64,000 nt of DNA. It comes from Fimbriiglobus ruber. GTDB taxonomy: Bacteria; Planctomycetota; Planctomycetia; Gemmatales; Gemmataceae. The notes beneath the pieces were generated by a model. It was not told the origin of the DNA. It worked only from the letters and a program-made list of their open reading frames with translations, and searched no databases. This document shows positions 34,882 to 42,100 of the stretch, one piece after another. Both the position numbers and the translations under genes were made by a program. The number at the start of each line of letters is the position of its first letter. Position 1 is the stretch's first letter. Location: assembly GCF_002197845.1 (NCBI RefSeq), contig NZ_NIDE01000004.1:248001-312000 (forward strand), written 5' to 3'.

Positions 34882-34967
34882 GGAAGGGAGCCGGATACGG
34901 CTGGCCGGCGCACACTGCTAACGTGTTGGCCCGAAAGGGTGTGAGGGTTCGAATCCCTCTCCTTCCG
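34882..34967 (+). tRNA. tRNA-Ser(GCT)
   Basis: 86 bases with a long variable arm (GCCC-GAAA-GGGT), acceptor GGAAGGG/TCCTTCC, anticodon at 34917-34919, T-arm GAGGG TTCGAAT CCCTC. G73 is the Ser identity base. One A-C mismatch closes the anticodon loop. Followed by ctg. Confidence 0.88.
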
Positions 34968-34976
34968 CTGATAACT

Positions 34977-35049
34977 GCCCTGGTAGTGAAACGGATCATC
35001 ATTCCGCGCTTCGAACGCGGCGTTCCAGGTTCGAATCCTGGCCGGGGTA
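34977..35049 (+). tRNA. tRNA-Arg(TCG)
   Basis: Acceptor GCCCTGG/CCGGGGT with two G-T pairs, anticodon stem CCGCG/CGCGG, anticodon at 35011-35013, T-arm CCAGG TTCGAAT CCTGG. A73, then cta. Confidence 0.85.
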
Positions 35050-35145
35050 CTATTCGGCTCAGGCAATAAGTGGACTGTTAGTGAGAATTTGATCTCCGGA
35101 GGTGCGGAAAAGATAATGCGTGGCGCGAAATAAACGATCGAACAC

Positions 35146-35218
35146 GGTCCCGTAGCCCAGTGGCCAAGGCGCTTCCCCGACACGGAAGAGAGCGGTGGTT
35201 CGAGTCCACCCGGGATCA
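35146..35218 (+). tRNA. tRNA-Val(GAC)
   Basis: Acceptor GGTCCCG/CGGGATC, anticodon stem CTTCC/GGAAG, anticodon at 35179-35181, T-arm GGTGG TTCGAGT CCACC. A73 as usual for Val, then ctt. Confidence 0.88.
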
Positions 35219-35250
35219 CTTTCCCCCGCGTTTGCCCCGCGGGGACCGAT

Positions 35251-35324
35251 GCAGCCCGTAGTGTAGTGGCCGGCACGCGACGCTGTGAACGTCGAAGTGG
35301 CGGGTTCAAATCCCCCCGGGTTGC
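35251..35324 (+). tRNA. tRNA-His(GTG)
   Basis: It has the His-specific extra G-1 pairing with C73, acceptor CAGCCCG/CGGGTTG, anticodon stem CGACG/CGTCG and anticodon at 35285-35287. The T-stem GCGGG/CCCCC has one mismatch. Followed by ctg. Confidence 0.88.
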
Positions 35325-35335
35325 CTGATTTTCCT

Positions 35336-35409
35336 GCCGGTGTGGCGCGACACAGAAAGGCACCGATTTCGTAAGTCGGGTCATGCGGGTGCGAATCCCG
35401 CCGCCGGCT
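35336..35409 (+). tRNA. tRNA-Thr(CGT)
   Basis: Acceptor GCCGGTG/CGCCGGC, anticodon stem CCGAT/GTCGG, anticodon at 35370-35372. The T-loop TGCGAAT has G at position 55 and the D-loop lacks the GG pair, so the elbow contact is probably lost. T73, then ctc. Confidence 0.75.
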
Positions 35410-35642
35410 CTCGACAGTGAGATTATTTGGCCGGTCGGTAGAAATCCGTTTTGTGCGTTCAAATGGATAGCATGAGCCGATCAATCCGCCTCGTAGTCGA
35501 CACGATCGCACAACGAATTACGGCATCTATGGCACGATGTCCTGTTTGTCGATAGAACATCTTCAAACTCCGGATTCGGGGCACTCGCGGGCGCGGTTTC
35601 CCGCAACGCGTCCGAACCGGGCTGAGAAGGTGTTGACGTAAG

Positions 35643-36047
35643 ATGAATCATCAGAAAGCGCGAAAAATTGCCGACATGCTCGCCGCGGTCGGCGAACCCA
35701 CCCGCATGCTCATCCTGCACCGCCTCGCCGAGAAGCCGTACCACGTCGGCCTGCTGGCCGAGGCGGTCGGGGTGCCGATGGTCAACATCTCCCACCACCT
35801 GGGCGTCATGCGCCAGGCCGGTCTGCTGGAGGATGACAAGGAGGGCCGGCGGGTGATTTATTCCCTCTCCAAAGATATCTACACACCCGGCGGCGAGCCC
35901 GGCGTGATCGGAACGTTTCGCATCGGATCGTTCGTCATGACCTTGGTACGATCCTCCGGCGGCGCGGGAATGGACGGCACGGCCGACCCCGCGTCCAAAC
36001 CGGGCGGCGGGACTAAAGCCAAGGGATCGCGCAAGAAATCCGGGTGA
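35643..36047 (+). CDS. ArsR-type winged-helix transcriptional regulator
   Basis: 134 residues. The winged helix covers about 1-80: IADMLAAVGEPTRMLILHRL, then the recognition helix MVNISHHLGVMRQAGLLEDD and the wing KEGRRVIYSLSKD. This is the ArsR pattern. The metal-binding ELCVCDL motif of ArsR is absent, so a non-metal signal is likely. A basic, Gly/Lys-rich tail follows from about 108. It lies 233 bases after the last tRNA and 161 before the MATE gene on the same strand; regulation of that exporter is possible but not shown. The 35410-35642 spacer holds nothing recognisable. Confidence 0.85.
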   Translation: MNHQKARKIADMLAAVGEPTRMLILHRLAEKPYHVGLLAEAVGVPMVNISHHLGVMRQAGLLEDDKEGRRVIYSLSKDIYTPGGEPGVIGTFRIGSFVMTLVRSSGGAGMDGTADPASKPGGGTKAKGSRKKSG

Positions 36048-36208
36048 GCGAGACGGTGCCGCCCGTAACGGGTTGAATAGTCAGACGTTCGGCCCGTATC
36101 GACGACCGGCGCCTGCCCGATTTGCGGCAGGCGGGGTTCCGCGGCCGAATTTCCAACTCGTTTCCCCGACGACCGGCCGGACCAGTCGGGGACTGGTATC
36201 ATATCCGG

Positions 36209-37636
36209 ATGACTCCGACCGATCGTGCTGCGGACGCCGCGCGCCCATCCCCGGATTCCGCCATCGAGCCCGTTCCCCCGCCTGAAACGTCCGTGACCCG
36301 CGAACCGGTCGTCGCCCAGATCCTTCATCTGGTTTGGCCCGCCCTGGCTTATCAGGGGCTGTTTCTCACCATCCAGTTGTTCGACCAGTTCCTGGCCGGC
36401 CGCTTTTCGCAGTCCCACCAAGCCGCCCTCACCACCGCGAACTACTTGTACTGGTTCGTCACCAGTTACACGGTCGTCGTGAACGCCGGGGCCACGGCCC
36501 TGGTCGGGCGGTTCGTCGGCGGGGACGATCTCGCGCACGCGAGGCGGGCGACCGGGCAGGCGATACTGCTCGCCATCGCGTTCGGGGCACTCGCCGCGGT
36601 AGCCGGGCTAGTCGGGTTGCCGGCGCTCATCAGTACACTCAACCTCGAGGGCGAAGGGGCGGCCCACGCCGTCGCTTATCTGAACCCGCTCGCCGTACTC
36701 CTGCCCTGTTACATGATCGAAGTCGGCGGAATCGCCTGTCTGGTGGGGGCCGGGGACACGCGGACCGGGCTCAAAGTGCTTGCCACCGTTGTGTTTATCA
36801 ACGTGCCTCTGGCCTGGGGCTTTTCCCACGGCACGGGCCCGTTTCCGGACCTGGGGTTCGTCGGGATCGCGTGGGGCACGGGCTTGAGCCACGCGGTCGG
36901 CTGCGCGTACGTGCTGGTCGTACTCGCGCGGGGGCGATTCGGGCTGAAACTGACGCCGGCCGATTTGGTCCCCGATTCGGATTTGATCTACCGGCTGTTG
37001 CGCGTGAGCGTGCCGGCCGCCATCGACAGCGTCTCGATGGGCTCCTTTCAGCTCGTTTTTCTCGGCATGATTAACGCCCTCGGCGAGACCGCGGCCAGCG
37101 CCCACGGGATCGCCCTGCGACTGGAAGCCCTGGGCTACCTGTCCGGGGCCGCGTTCGCGACCGCGGCCGTGTCGTTCGTCGGCCGCGCGCTTGGGGCCGG
37201 GCGGCCGGACCTGGCAGCCCGCGGCGGATGGACGGCGCTCGCACTCGGCGGCAGCATGATGACCGTGATGGGCGTCATTTTCTTCTTCGCCGCCCGGCCA
37301 ATGTTCAAAAGTTTTAGCCCGGAGAACGACCCGACCCCGGTAATCGAAGCGGGTGTGCCCGTTCTCCGGCTCATCGCGTTTGCCATGCCGGCGCTGGCAT
37401 CCACAATTGTTCTAACGCAAGCGTTGCGTGGAGCAGGAGATACGCGGGTTCCGGTGCTATTCACCTGGGTCGGATTCCTGGGCGTCCGATTGCCGTTGGC
37501 TTACATTCTCACGCGGCCCGATGTCGGCATGGGCTTGTTCGGCGCCTGGCTCGCGATGTTCGTGGACATCCACGTCCGTGGGGCGTTCTTTTTGTGGCGC
37601 TACATCGGCGGCAAGTGGCAGCAGATCAAAGTGTGA
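36209..37636 (+). CDS. MATE family efflux transporter
   Basis: 475 residues from ATG at 36209; the frame is open 29 codons further upstream without support. After a Pro-rich cytoplasmic start come about twelve hydrophobic helices, with MATE-like phrases in the first helix pair (ILHLVWPALAYQGLFLTIQLFDQFLAG), ATALVGRFVGG after helix 2, and the second-half repeat (AATAAVSFVGRALGAGRPD-like, seen as ATAAVSFVGRALGAGRPDLA). Family role: sodium- or proton-coupled export of cationic drugs or metabolites through the inner membrane. The partner substrate is unknown. It lies downstream of the ArsR-type gene on the same strand. Confidence 0.92.
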   Translation: MTPTDRAADAARPSPDSAIEPVPPPETSVTREPVVAQILHLVWPALAYQGLFLTIQLFDQFLAGRFSQSHQAALTTANYLYWFVTSYTVVVNAGATALVGRFVGGDDLAHARRATGQAILLAIAFGALAAVAGLVGLPALISTLNLEGEGAAHAVAYLNPLAVLLPCYMIEVGGIACLVGAGDTRTGLKVLATVVFINVPLAWGFSHGTGPFPDLGFVGIAWGTGLSHAVGCAYVLVVLARGRFGLKLTPADLVPDSDLIYRLLRVSVPAAIDSVSMGSFQLVFLGMINALGETAASAHGIALRLEALGYLSGAAFATAAVSFVGRALGAGRPDLAARGGWTALALGGSMMTVMGVIFFFAARPMFKSFSPENDPTPVIEAGVPVLRLIAFAMPALASTIVLTQALRGAGDTRVPVLFTWVGFLGVRLPLAYILTRPDVGMGLFGAWLAMFVDIHVRGAFFLWRYIGGKWQQIKV

Positions 37637-37952
37637 CAAAGTAGGTCATGCCCTTTCGGCTGCCAGACTACGCTTTTCATTTGAGAGCGACCGTCCCCGA
37701 GCCACTCGTTTCTAGCGGCTCGGAGCGGTGGGAAAGTCGCATATTATTGCCCGCAAACCTATATCTAATCAGCTATTACGCCGTACATAACGAATTGAGA
37801 GCCAGCGAGATCCTGCACGTAAAAATCTCGCGACGAGTGTGGCATCTGGCTTTTTACCATCTCGATAGCACCCGGATTTTTTCAGTCGGCTACTTGATCG
37901 TGGAGAATACCAGGGTTATATTTTACTAAGTTGACAATTATGGAGATGTATC
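37637..37952. other. AT-richer intergenic region, no convincing gene
   Basis: About 315 bases. One 93-residue frame (37648-37929) is open but has no ribosome binding site and no recognisable family, and the local base composition is much less GC-rich than true genes here. The region may carry the promoter of the receiver-like gene; tagttgacaattatggagatg at its end contains a TTGACA-like hexamer. Confidence 0.4.
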
Positions 37953-38438
37953 ATGAATACGGTTCTCTCTCCTGATCAGTCCTCGACTGCGGTTGGAACG
38001 TCCCGGCAACCGGCTCTGGCTCACCCTCCCGTGCAATGGGGGCTGAAGGTACTCGTGGTCGGGGACCGCCCCGTCGACACCGAACCGTTGGCACTTGTAC
38101 TCGAAGCACTGGGCAGCGATGTCGAAGTGACGTCGGGCGGGACGACGGCCGTGGAACTCGCGCAGTTGACGCAGCCGCACGTCGTCATCATTGCTTCCGA
38201 CCTGGCTAACGCGGACCGCTTCGGCGTCGTCCGGGACATACTCGACCGGGCGAAGTGGCGGAAACCGCTGGTCGTCGCGCTGACCGCGAAAGGCGACGTC
38301 GACGCCCAGCGCCGGTATCAAGAATCCGGCGTGCATCTGACAGCCGAGCGCCCCGTCAACGCGGATCTGCTGTGCGGCTTGCTCCGCCGCTTCCGGGCGC
38401 TGCTGGCAGACATCGAAAACTTCGACCCGATGATTTAA
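37953..38438 (+). CDS. Receiver-like protein lacking key phosphorylation residues
   Basis: 161 residues. The fold pattern of a response-regulator receiver is clear from about 30 onward: LKVLVVGDRPVDTEPLALVL, then VVIIASDLANADRFGVV where LLDIxMPxxDG is expected, LVVALTAKGD, and HLTAERPVN in place of the Lys-Pro motif. The acidic pair after strand 1 is reduced (GDR), the acceptor Asp position is Ala, and the conserved Lys is Arg. It is therefore probably a pseudo-receiver that works by binding, not phosphorylation. There is no output domain and no kinase gene next to it. Confidence 0.8.
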   Translation: MNTVLSPDQSSTAVGTSRQPALAHPPVQWGLKVLVVGDRPVDTEPLALVLEALGSDVEVTSGGTTAVELAQLTQPHVVIIASDLANADRFGVVRDILDRAKWRKPLVVALTAKGDVDAQRRYQESGVHLTAERPVNADLLCGLLRRFRALLADIENFDPMI

Positions 38439-38516
38439 TTGAACGGCCCGATTCGACTGTGCGCCCGAGCCGAAACCAAGCCCGTTTTACGCCAAACCGT
38501 GAACGCGGGAGTTCGG

Positions 38517-38522
38517 TATAAT
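38517..38522 (+). promoter_or_regulatory. Candidate -10 box of the MazF-type toxin-antitoxin operon
   Basis: A perfect TATAAT lies 18 bases before the antitoxin start codon, overlapping the expected leader; ggagg at 38529-38533 is the ribosome binding site. No good -35 hexamer is visible at the usual distance, and the leader would be very short. Confidence 0.45.
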
Positions 38523-38539
38523 GATCGCGGAGGTGTCTA

Positions 38540-38758
38540 ATGATTCAGACAGTCGAAGCAGTCGTTGATACCGACGGTCGGGTCCGTTTACTGGGTGCGG
38601 TGAATGTCGCCAGTCCCAGGCGGGCGCTGGTGACGGTGTTAGAGGAACCAGCGGTGATTCCGGGCGAAGCCGCGCTGCTAGCCGAAGCGGCTCTTGCAGC
38701 AGACTGGTCCCGGCCGGAGGAGGACGCTGCGTGGTTACACCTGCAGCCGGTGAGGTAG
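38540..38758 (+). CDS. Putative antitoxin of a MazF/PemK-type pair
   Basis: 72 residues. The start MIQTVEAVVDTDGRVRLLGA resembles the short beta-rich N-terminus of planctomycete antitoxins, followed by ALVTVLEEP and an acidic C-terminal helix region (EEDAAWLHLQ). The ribosome binding site ggagg is six bases upstream. Its 3' end overlaps the toxin start by 28 bases, so translation is probably coupled. Family role: it binds and neutralises the MazF-like RNase and represses its own operon. Confidence 0.75.
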   Translation: MIQTVEAVVDTDGRVRLLGAVNVASPRRALVTVLEEPAVIPGEAALLAEAALAADWSRPEEDAAWLHLQPVR

Positions 38759-39072
38759 TCCTCATCCCGTTCCCGTTTTCGGACTTATCGCAGTCGAAAG
38801 TTCGGCCGGCCGTCTGCCTGGCGGACGCCGGACGTGGGGATTGGATTTTGTGCCAAATTACAAGCAGTCCTTACGGCGATCCGGCGGCGGTCTCCCTGGG
38901 TGCGGCCGATTTTGCTTCGGGCGGATTGCTTGTGGCCAGCTTCGCACGCCCGGGGAAGCTGTTTACGGCACACGAAGGGTTGTTGGTCCGTACAGTCGGT
39001 AGCTTGACGCCCGCTGCGTTCGGGCGCGTACTCACAGCAGTTGTGACAGTTCTCCAACCACCAAGACCTTGA
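38731..39072 (+). CDS. MazF/PemK-like endoribonuclease toxin
   Basis: 113 residues from GTG at 38731. Typical MazF/PemK elements: GEVVLIPFPFSDLSQSKVRPAVCLAD near the N-terminus, ILCQITSSPYGD in the middle, and the terminal region SFARPGKLFTAHEGLLVRTVGSLTP. The family cleaves mRNA at short sequences when the antitoxin is lost. The gene ends before the bidirectional hairpin 39085-39138. Confidence 0.88.
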   Translation: MVTPAAGEVVLIPFPFSDLSQSKVRPAVCLADAGRGDWILCQITSSPYGDPAAVSLGAADFASGGLLVASFARPGKLFTAHEGLLVRTVGSLTPAAFGRVLTAVVTVLQPPRP

Positions 39073-39084
39073 AGTCGAAACAAA

Positions 39085-39138
39085 CGAAGCGCACAGCCCC
39101 GAATGGGCCGGATGGCCCATTCGGGGCTGTGCGCTTCG
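39085..39138. terminator. Bidirectional hairpin between mazF-like and giant genes
   Basis: Perfect arms cgaagcgcacagccccgaat plus gggcc with a 4-base loop (ggat) lie between convergent stops at 39072 and 39179. No T-run. Confidence 0.75.
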
Positions 39139-39178
39139 CGTGACGTGTAAACACACTCCAGATACTATGCCGGGCGGT

Positions 39179-42100
39179 CTACTTCGCCAGTTGTCCTTCT
39201 CGCAACTGGCGATCCAACTCGGCGATCCGGCCGGGGGCGTTCGCCGCGTGGGGCGGCCAGGTACGGGCTTTGAGCTTCTCCATCGTTTCGGCCGCCTTGA
39301 CGTACTGCTTCTCGTGCAATTGGGCGGCAGCCAGGCCGAGCAACCCGTCGGGCTCCAGGGCTCGAATTCGCGCGACCTGTTCCCACTGGCCGATCGCGTC
39401 CGCCCACCGGCCCTGCCGCTCGCGGATCTGAGCTAGCAGCGTGTGCCCTTCGGACTCGTTCGGCGTTACTTCCACGATCGATGTGTACGCCCGCTCGGCT
39501 TCCGCGCGGCGGTCAGTGGTTTCGTACCGCTTGCCGAGGTCTTCGTACCGCTTGATGTCTCGCCGGGACAATTCGAGCGTTCGCAGGATCTGCCCGATCG
39601 CACCGTCCGGGTTCTTCATCTTGTCGAAGCAGTCGATAAGCAAGTTCAGCGTCTCGGCGTCGTTCGGTTGGGCGTTCATCGCCAGTTGAAGCTGTGCGAT
39701 CGCCTGCGGGAACTTGCTCTGGCTGTGGTACACCTGGCCGACCGCCTTGCGGACGATCGGATTCAGCAAGCCCGTCTCAGCCGTCTTCGCGTCCAGGTGG
39801 GCGACGAACCCGTCGAGGTTCGGGGACGCCGCGATGACGTTCCGCAACTCGTTGAGGGCGTTCGCCCGGTTGTTCACGTCCGAGCCCCAGCTCACGATCG
39901 CGCCGCTCGCCGCGTCGACGGCTTCCGCCGTGTGGCCGAGGCCGGCTTGGGCGCGGGCCAGAACCTGATAATAGCCCGAGAGGGTGCCGTGTTGTCTCGC
40001 TTGTCCACTCCGCTGGCAGAGTGGGATCAGTTCGCCGGAAATGGCGACCCCCCGGTCGTACAGTTGGGTGTCCGTGGCGACGAGGGCGAGCGGGGCCATC
40101 GCGTCCTCGGTCCAGCGATCTTTCGCGCGGAAGTGAGCCTCGGCGGCCGCGAACGCCGTGGCGCGGTCGTCGAGGCGGCCGGTGTGGATGTACGCCCGAC
40201 ACAATTCGGTCCGGTACCAGACGTTGTCCGGCGTCATCCCGATGAGGAGCGTCAGGATCGGAATTTGTTCGCCGTACCGCCCCGCCTCGCGGAGGACGTT
40301 GACCAACTGCGTGAGGCCGCCTTCGTCCAGAAGCTTCTTTTCGTGGGCAGCGAACAGGATCTCGATCGCCCGGTCGCGGTGGTTGCAGCCACGGGCGAAA
40401 TAGTCAGCGATGTAGCGCACAGCCGCGACAGACGTTTTCTGAGCCGCGTACACTTCTTCCGCGACCTGGACGAATTCCGGTTCTTTCTCCGCCCAGTAGT
40501 ACCCGTTGTGGGCGTAACACATCGTTTGGTACCGCTGCACCCGATTGATCAGGTCTTCGCGCAGGCGGGTCAGCACCAGCTTGAGCAACCGGGCGTCCAG
40601 CGCCGCCGGCAGATTCTTGGCGGCGGTGCGGTGCTGGGCCAGCATCCAGTGGTGCTGCGACCACCCGTCCTGGTTGTTCCAGCGGAGCCACGAGGGCTCC
40701 TGCTCGATCCGCGTCACGAGGAAGTCGACGATTTCCTGCGGGCCGTGGAGGGCGCTGATCCGCTGGGCGACCACGCTCACGATCTGGTGGTACAGGTTCC
40801 CTTGCATTTTGAGCAGGCCCGGCAGGTCGTTGCGGCTGAACGCCAGGAGGTCGTTCTGGCCCGGGTACTTCTTCTCGTGCGCGGTCTGGTAGAGGGTGCA
40901 GAGCCGCGAGATGACCTGATACCGATTGTGCGAATAAGTAGCCGCGGCTTCCCGCACCATTCGCCGTTCGAGCGCCTTGTACAAGGCCTCGCCGGTGCCG
41001 AGGGCGACCGTCGCGTCGGCGCGAATCGCGTGCGAGTAGAGTTCGTCTAGTTGCGTGTCGAACCAGATTTTTTGTTGCTCGTTGGTCGGGTTCTTCGCGA
41101 GCTGTTGGAGGAGTGCTTCGGCTTGGGCGTACTGCCGGGCTCCTTCGTGCAGGTTGACCAGGTCGGTCACGGCGCTGGTCGCGAAGTCGGGCGTGATCCC
41201 GTCCGACGCTTTGACGAAGGCGGCCAGATCCGCGTCGAGCAGCACGGCTCCTTCCGCGTGGCGGTCGTAGCTGCCGAGGGTGGTGGCGTAGCTCTGGGCC
41301 AATCGGAGCCGGTCGAGTGTGGCGGGGGCGGCCGCGGCGTGGAGTTCGTGAAGCTCGCGCCGCTGCTCAGCCGCGAGGTCCGCGTGCGCGATCCGGCCGA
41401 GGCCGCGTAGGAGGTCGCCCATCAAGAGTCGTTCGCCGTCCGCCCACGGGCGGGCGTAGGCCCGTTTCAGCGCGGCGAGCGCCCTGTCGGCGTGCGGGCC
41501 GGGCTGGTTCTTGAGTTCGGCCGCCCGGCGGCGGACCTGCATTTCGAGCAGGTCGAGCGCCCGCGCGTCGGTCGGGGTCTTGGTGGTCGCGCGGAGTGTG
41601 TCGATCCGGGCGGCCATTTCATCCACTACTGCCTCGTCGCGGATCTCGTTGAAGACGGTCTGTAGGCTCAGAAGGAAGGGGTAGATCTTCCCCGCGCTCT
41701 GTCCGACCACCGAGTCGCACACGGCCGCCAGGAGGCGGAAGTCGTGCGTCGCCAGGTACGCCTCGCGGAGCAGCCACTGATAGTTTTGCGGCGAAGCGGA
41801 CTTCTCGAAGACCACAGCGAACGCGCGGATCACGTTCGCGTCCAACGCCGTCGGCGCGTGAGCGCCGCCGTTCCGCCACGCGTTGATATGACCCTGGAGG
41901 AAATAGGAGAGTGTGTTCTCGTCGGTCGACTTGAGCGCGTCGACCAGGGCTTTCTCGTGGGCGGCGCGGTCGTTCACGGCCATGTACCAGCCAGCCAGTG
42001 CGCGGTAGTCGGCGGGGCCGAGGTCACCGTCGTGCCTGACGGTTTCCAACAGCGCGATGGCCTCTTTCAACTGGCCGAGTTCGGCCCGCACGTACCCGAG

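Larger units (their letters stand above)
33282..35409 (+). other. Array of 22 tRNA-like genes, all plus strand
   Basis: Twenty-two cloverleaf-forming units lie in 2.13 kb with gaps from 2 to about 96 bases. Order of anticodons: TTC, CTT, CCA, GCC, GGT, TCT, CCC, GTC, CAA, GTA, CTC, CAG, CAT, CAT, GAG, CGC, GGC, GCT, TCG, GAC, GTG, CGT. None encodes CCA; most have CT or CTG directly after the discriminator base. Identity features remain in several (G-1:C73 in His, G73 in Asp, long variable arms in Tyr and Ser). No integrase, transposase or phage gene flanks the array. No isoacceptor for Phe, Ile, Pro, Cys, Asn or Gln is present (unless a CAT member reads Ile). Confidence 0.9.

Noticed and set aside
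35410-35470. A possible 23rd tRNA with gcgttcaaat as T-loop
   Set aside because: The acceptor and anticodon arms do not pair; it may be a decayed member but cannot be supported.
33475-35511. Minus-strand open frames of 60-194 residues across 33.4-35.5 kb, rich in phrases such as GGSRTH or GIRTR
   Set aside because: They lie antisense to the tRNA genes; the repeated phrases are translations of the complement of T-arms, a well-known annotation artefact.
37648-37929. A 93-residue plus-strand frame between the MATE and receiver genes
   Set aside because: No ribosome site, no family, and atypical composition; kept only as an intergenic note.
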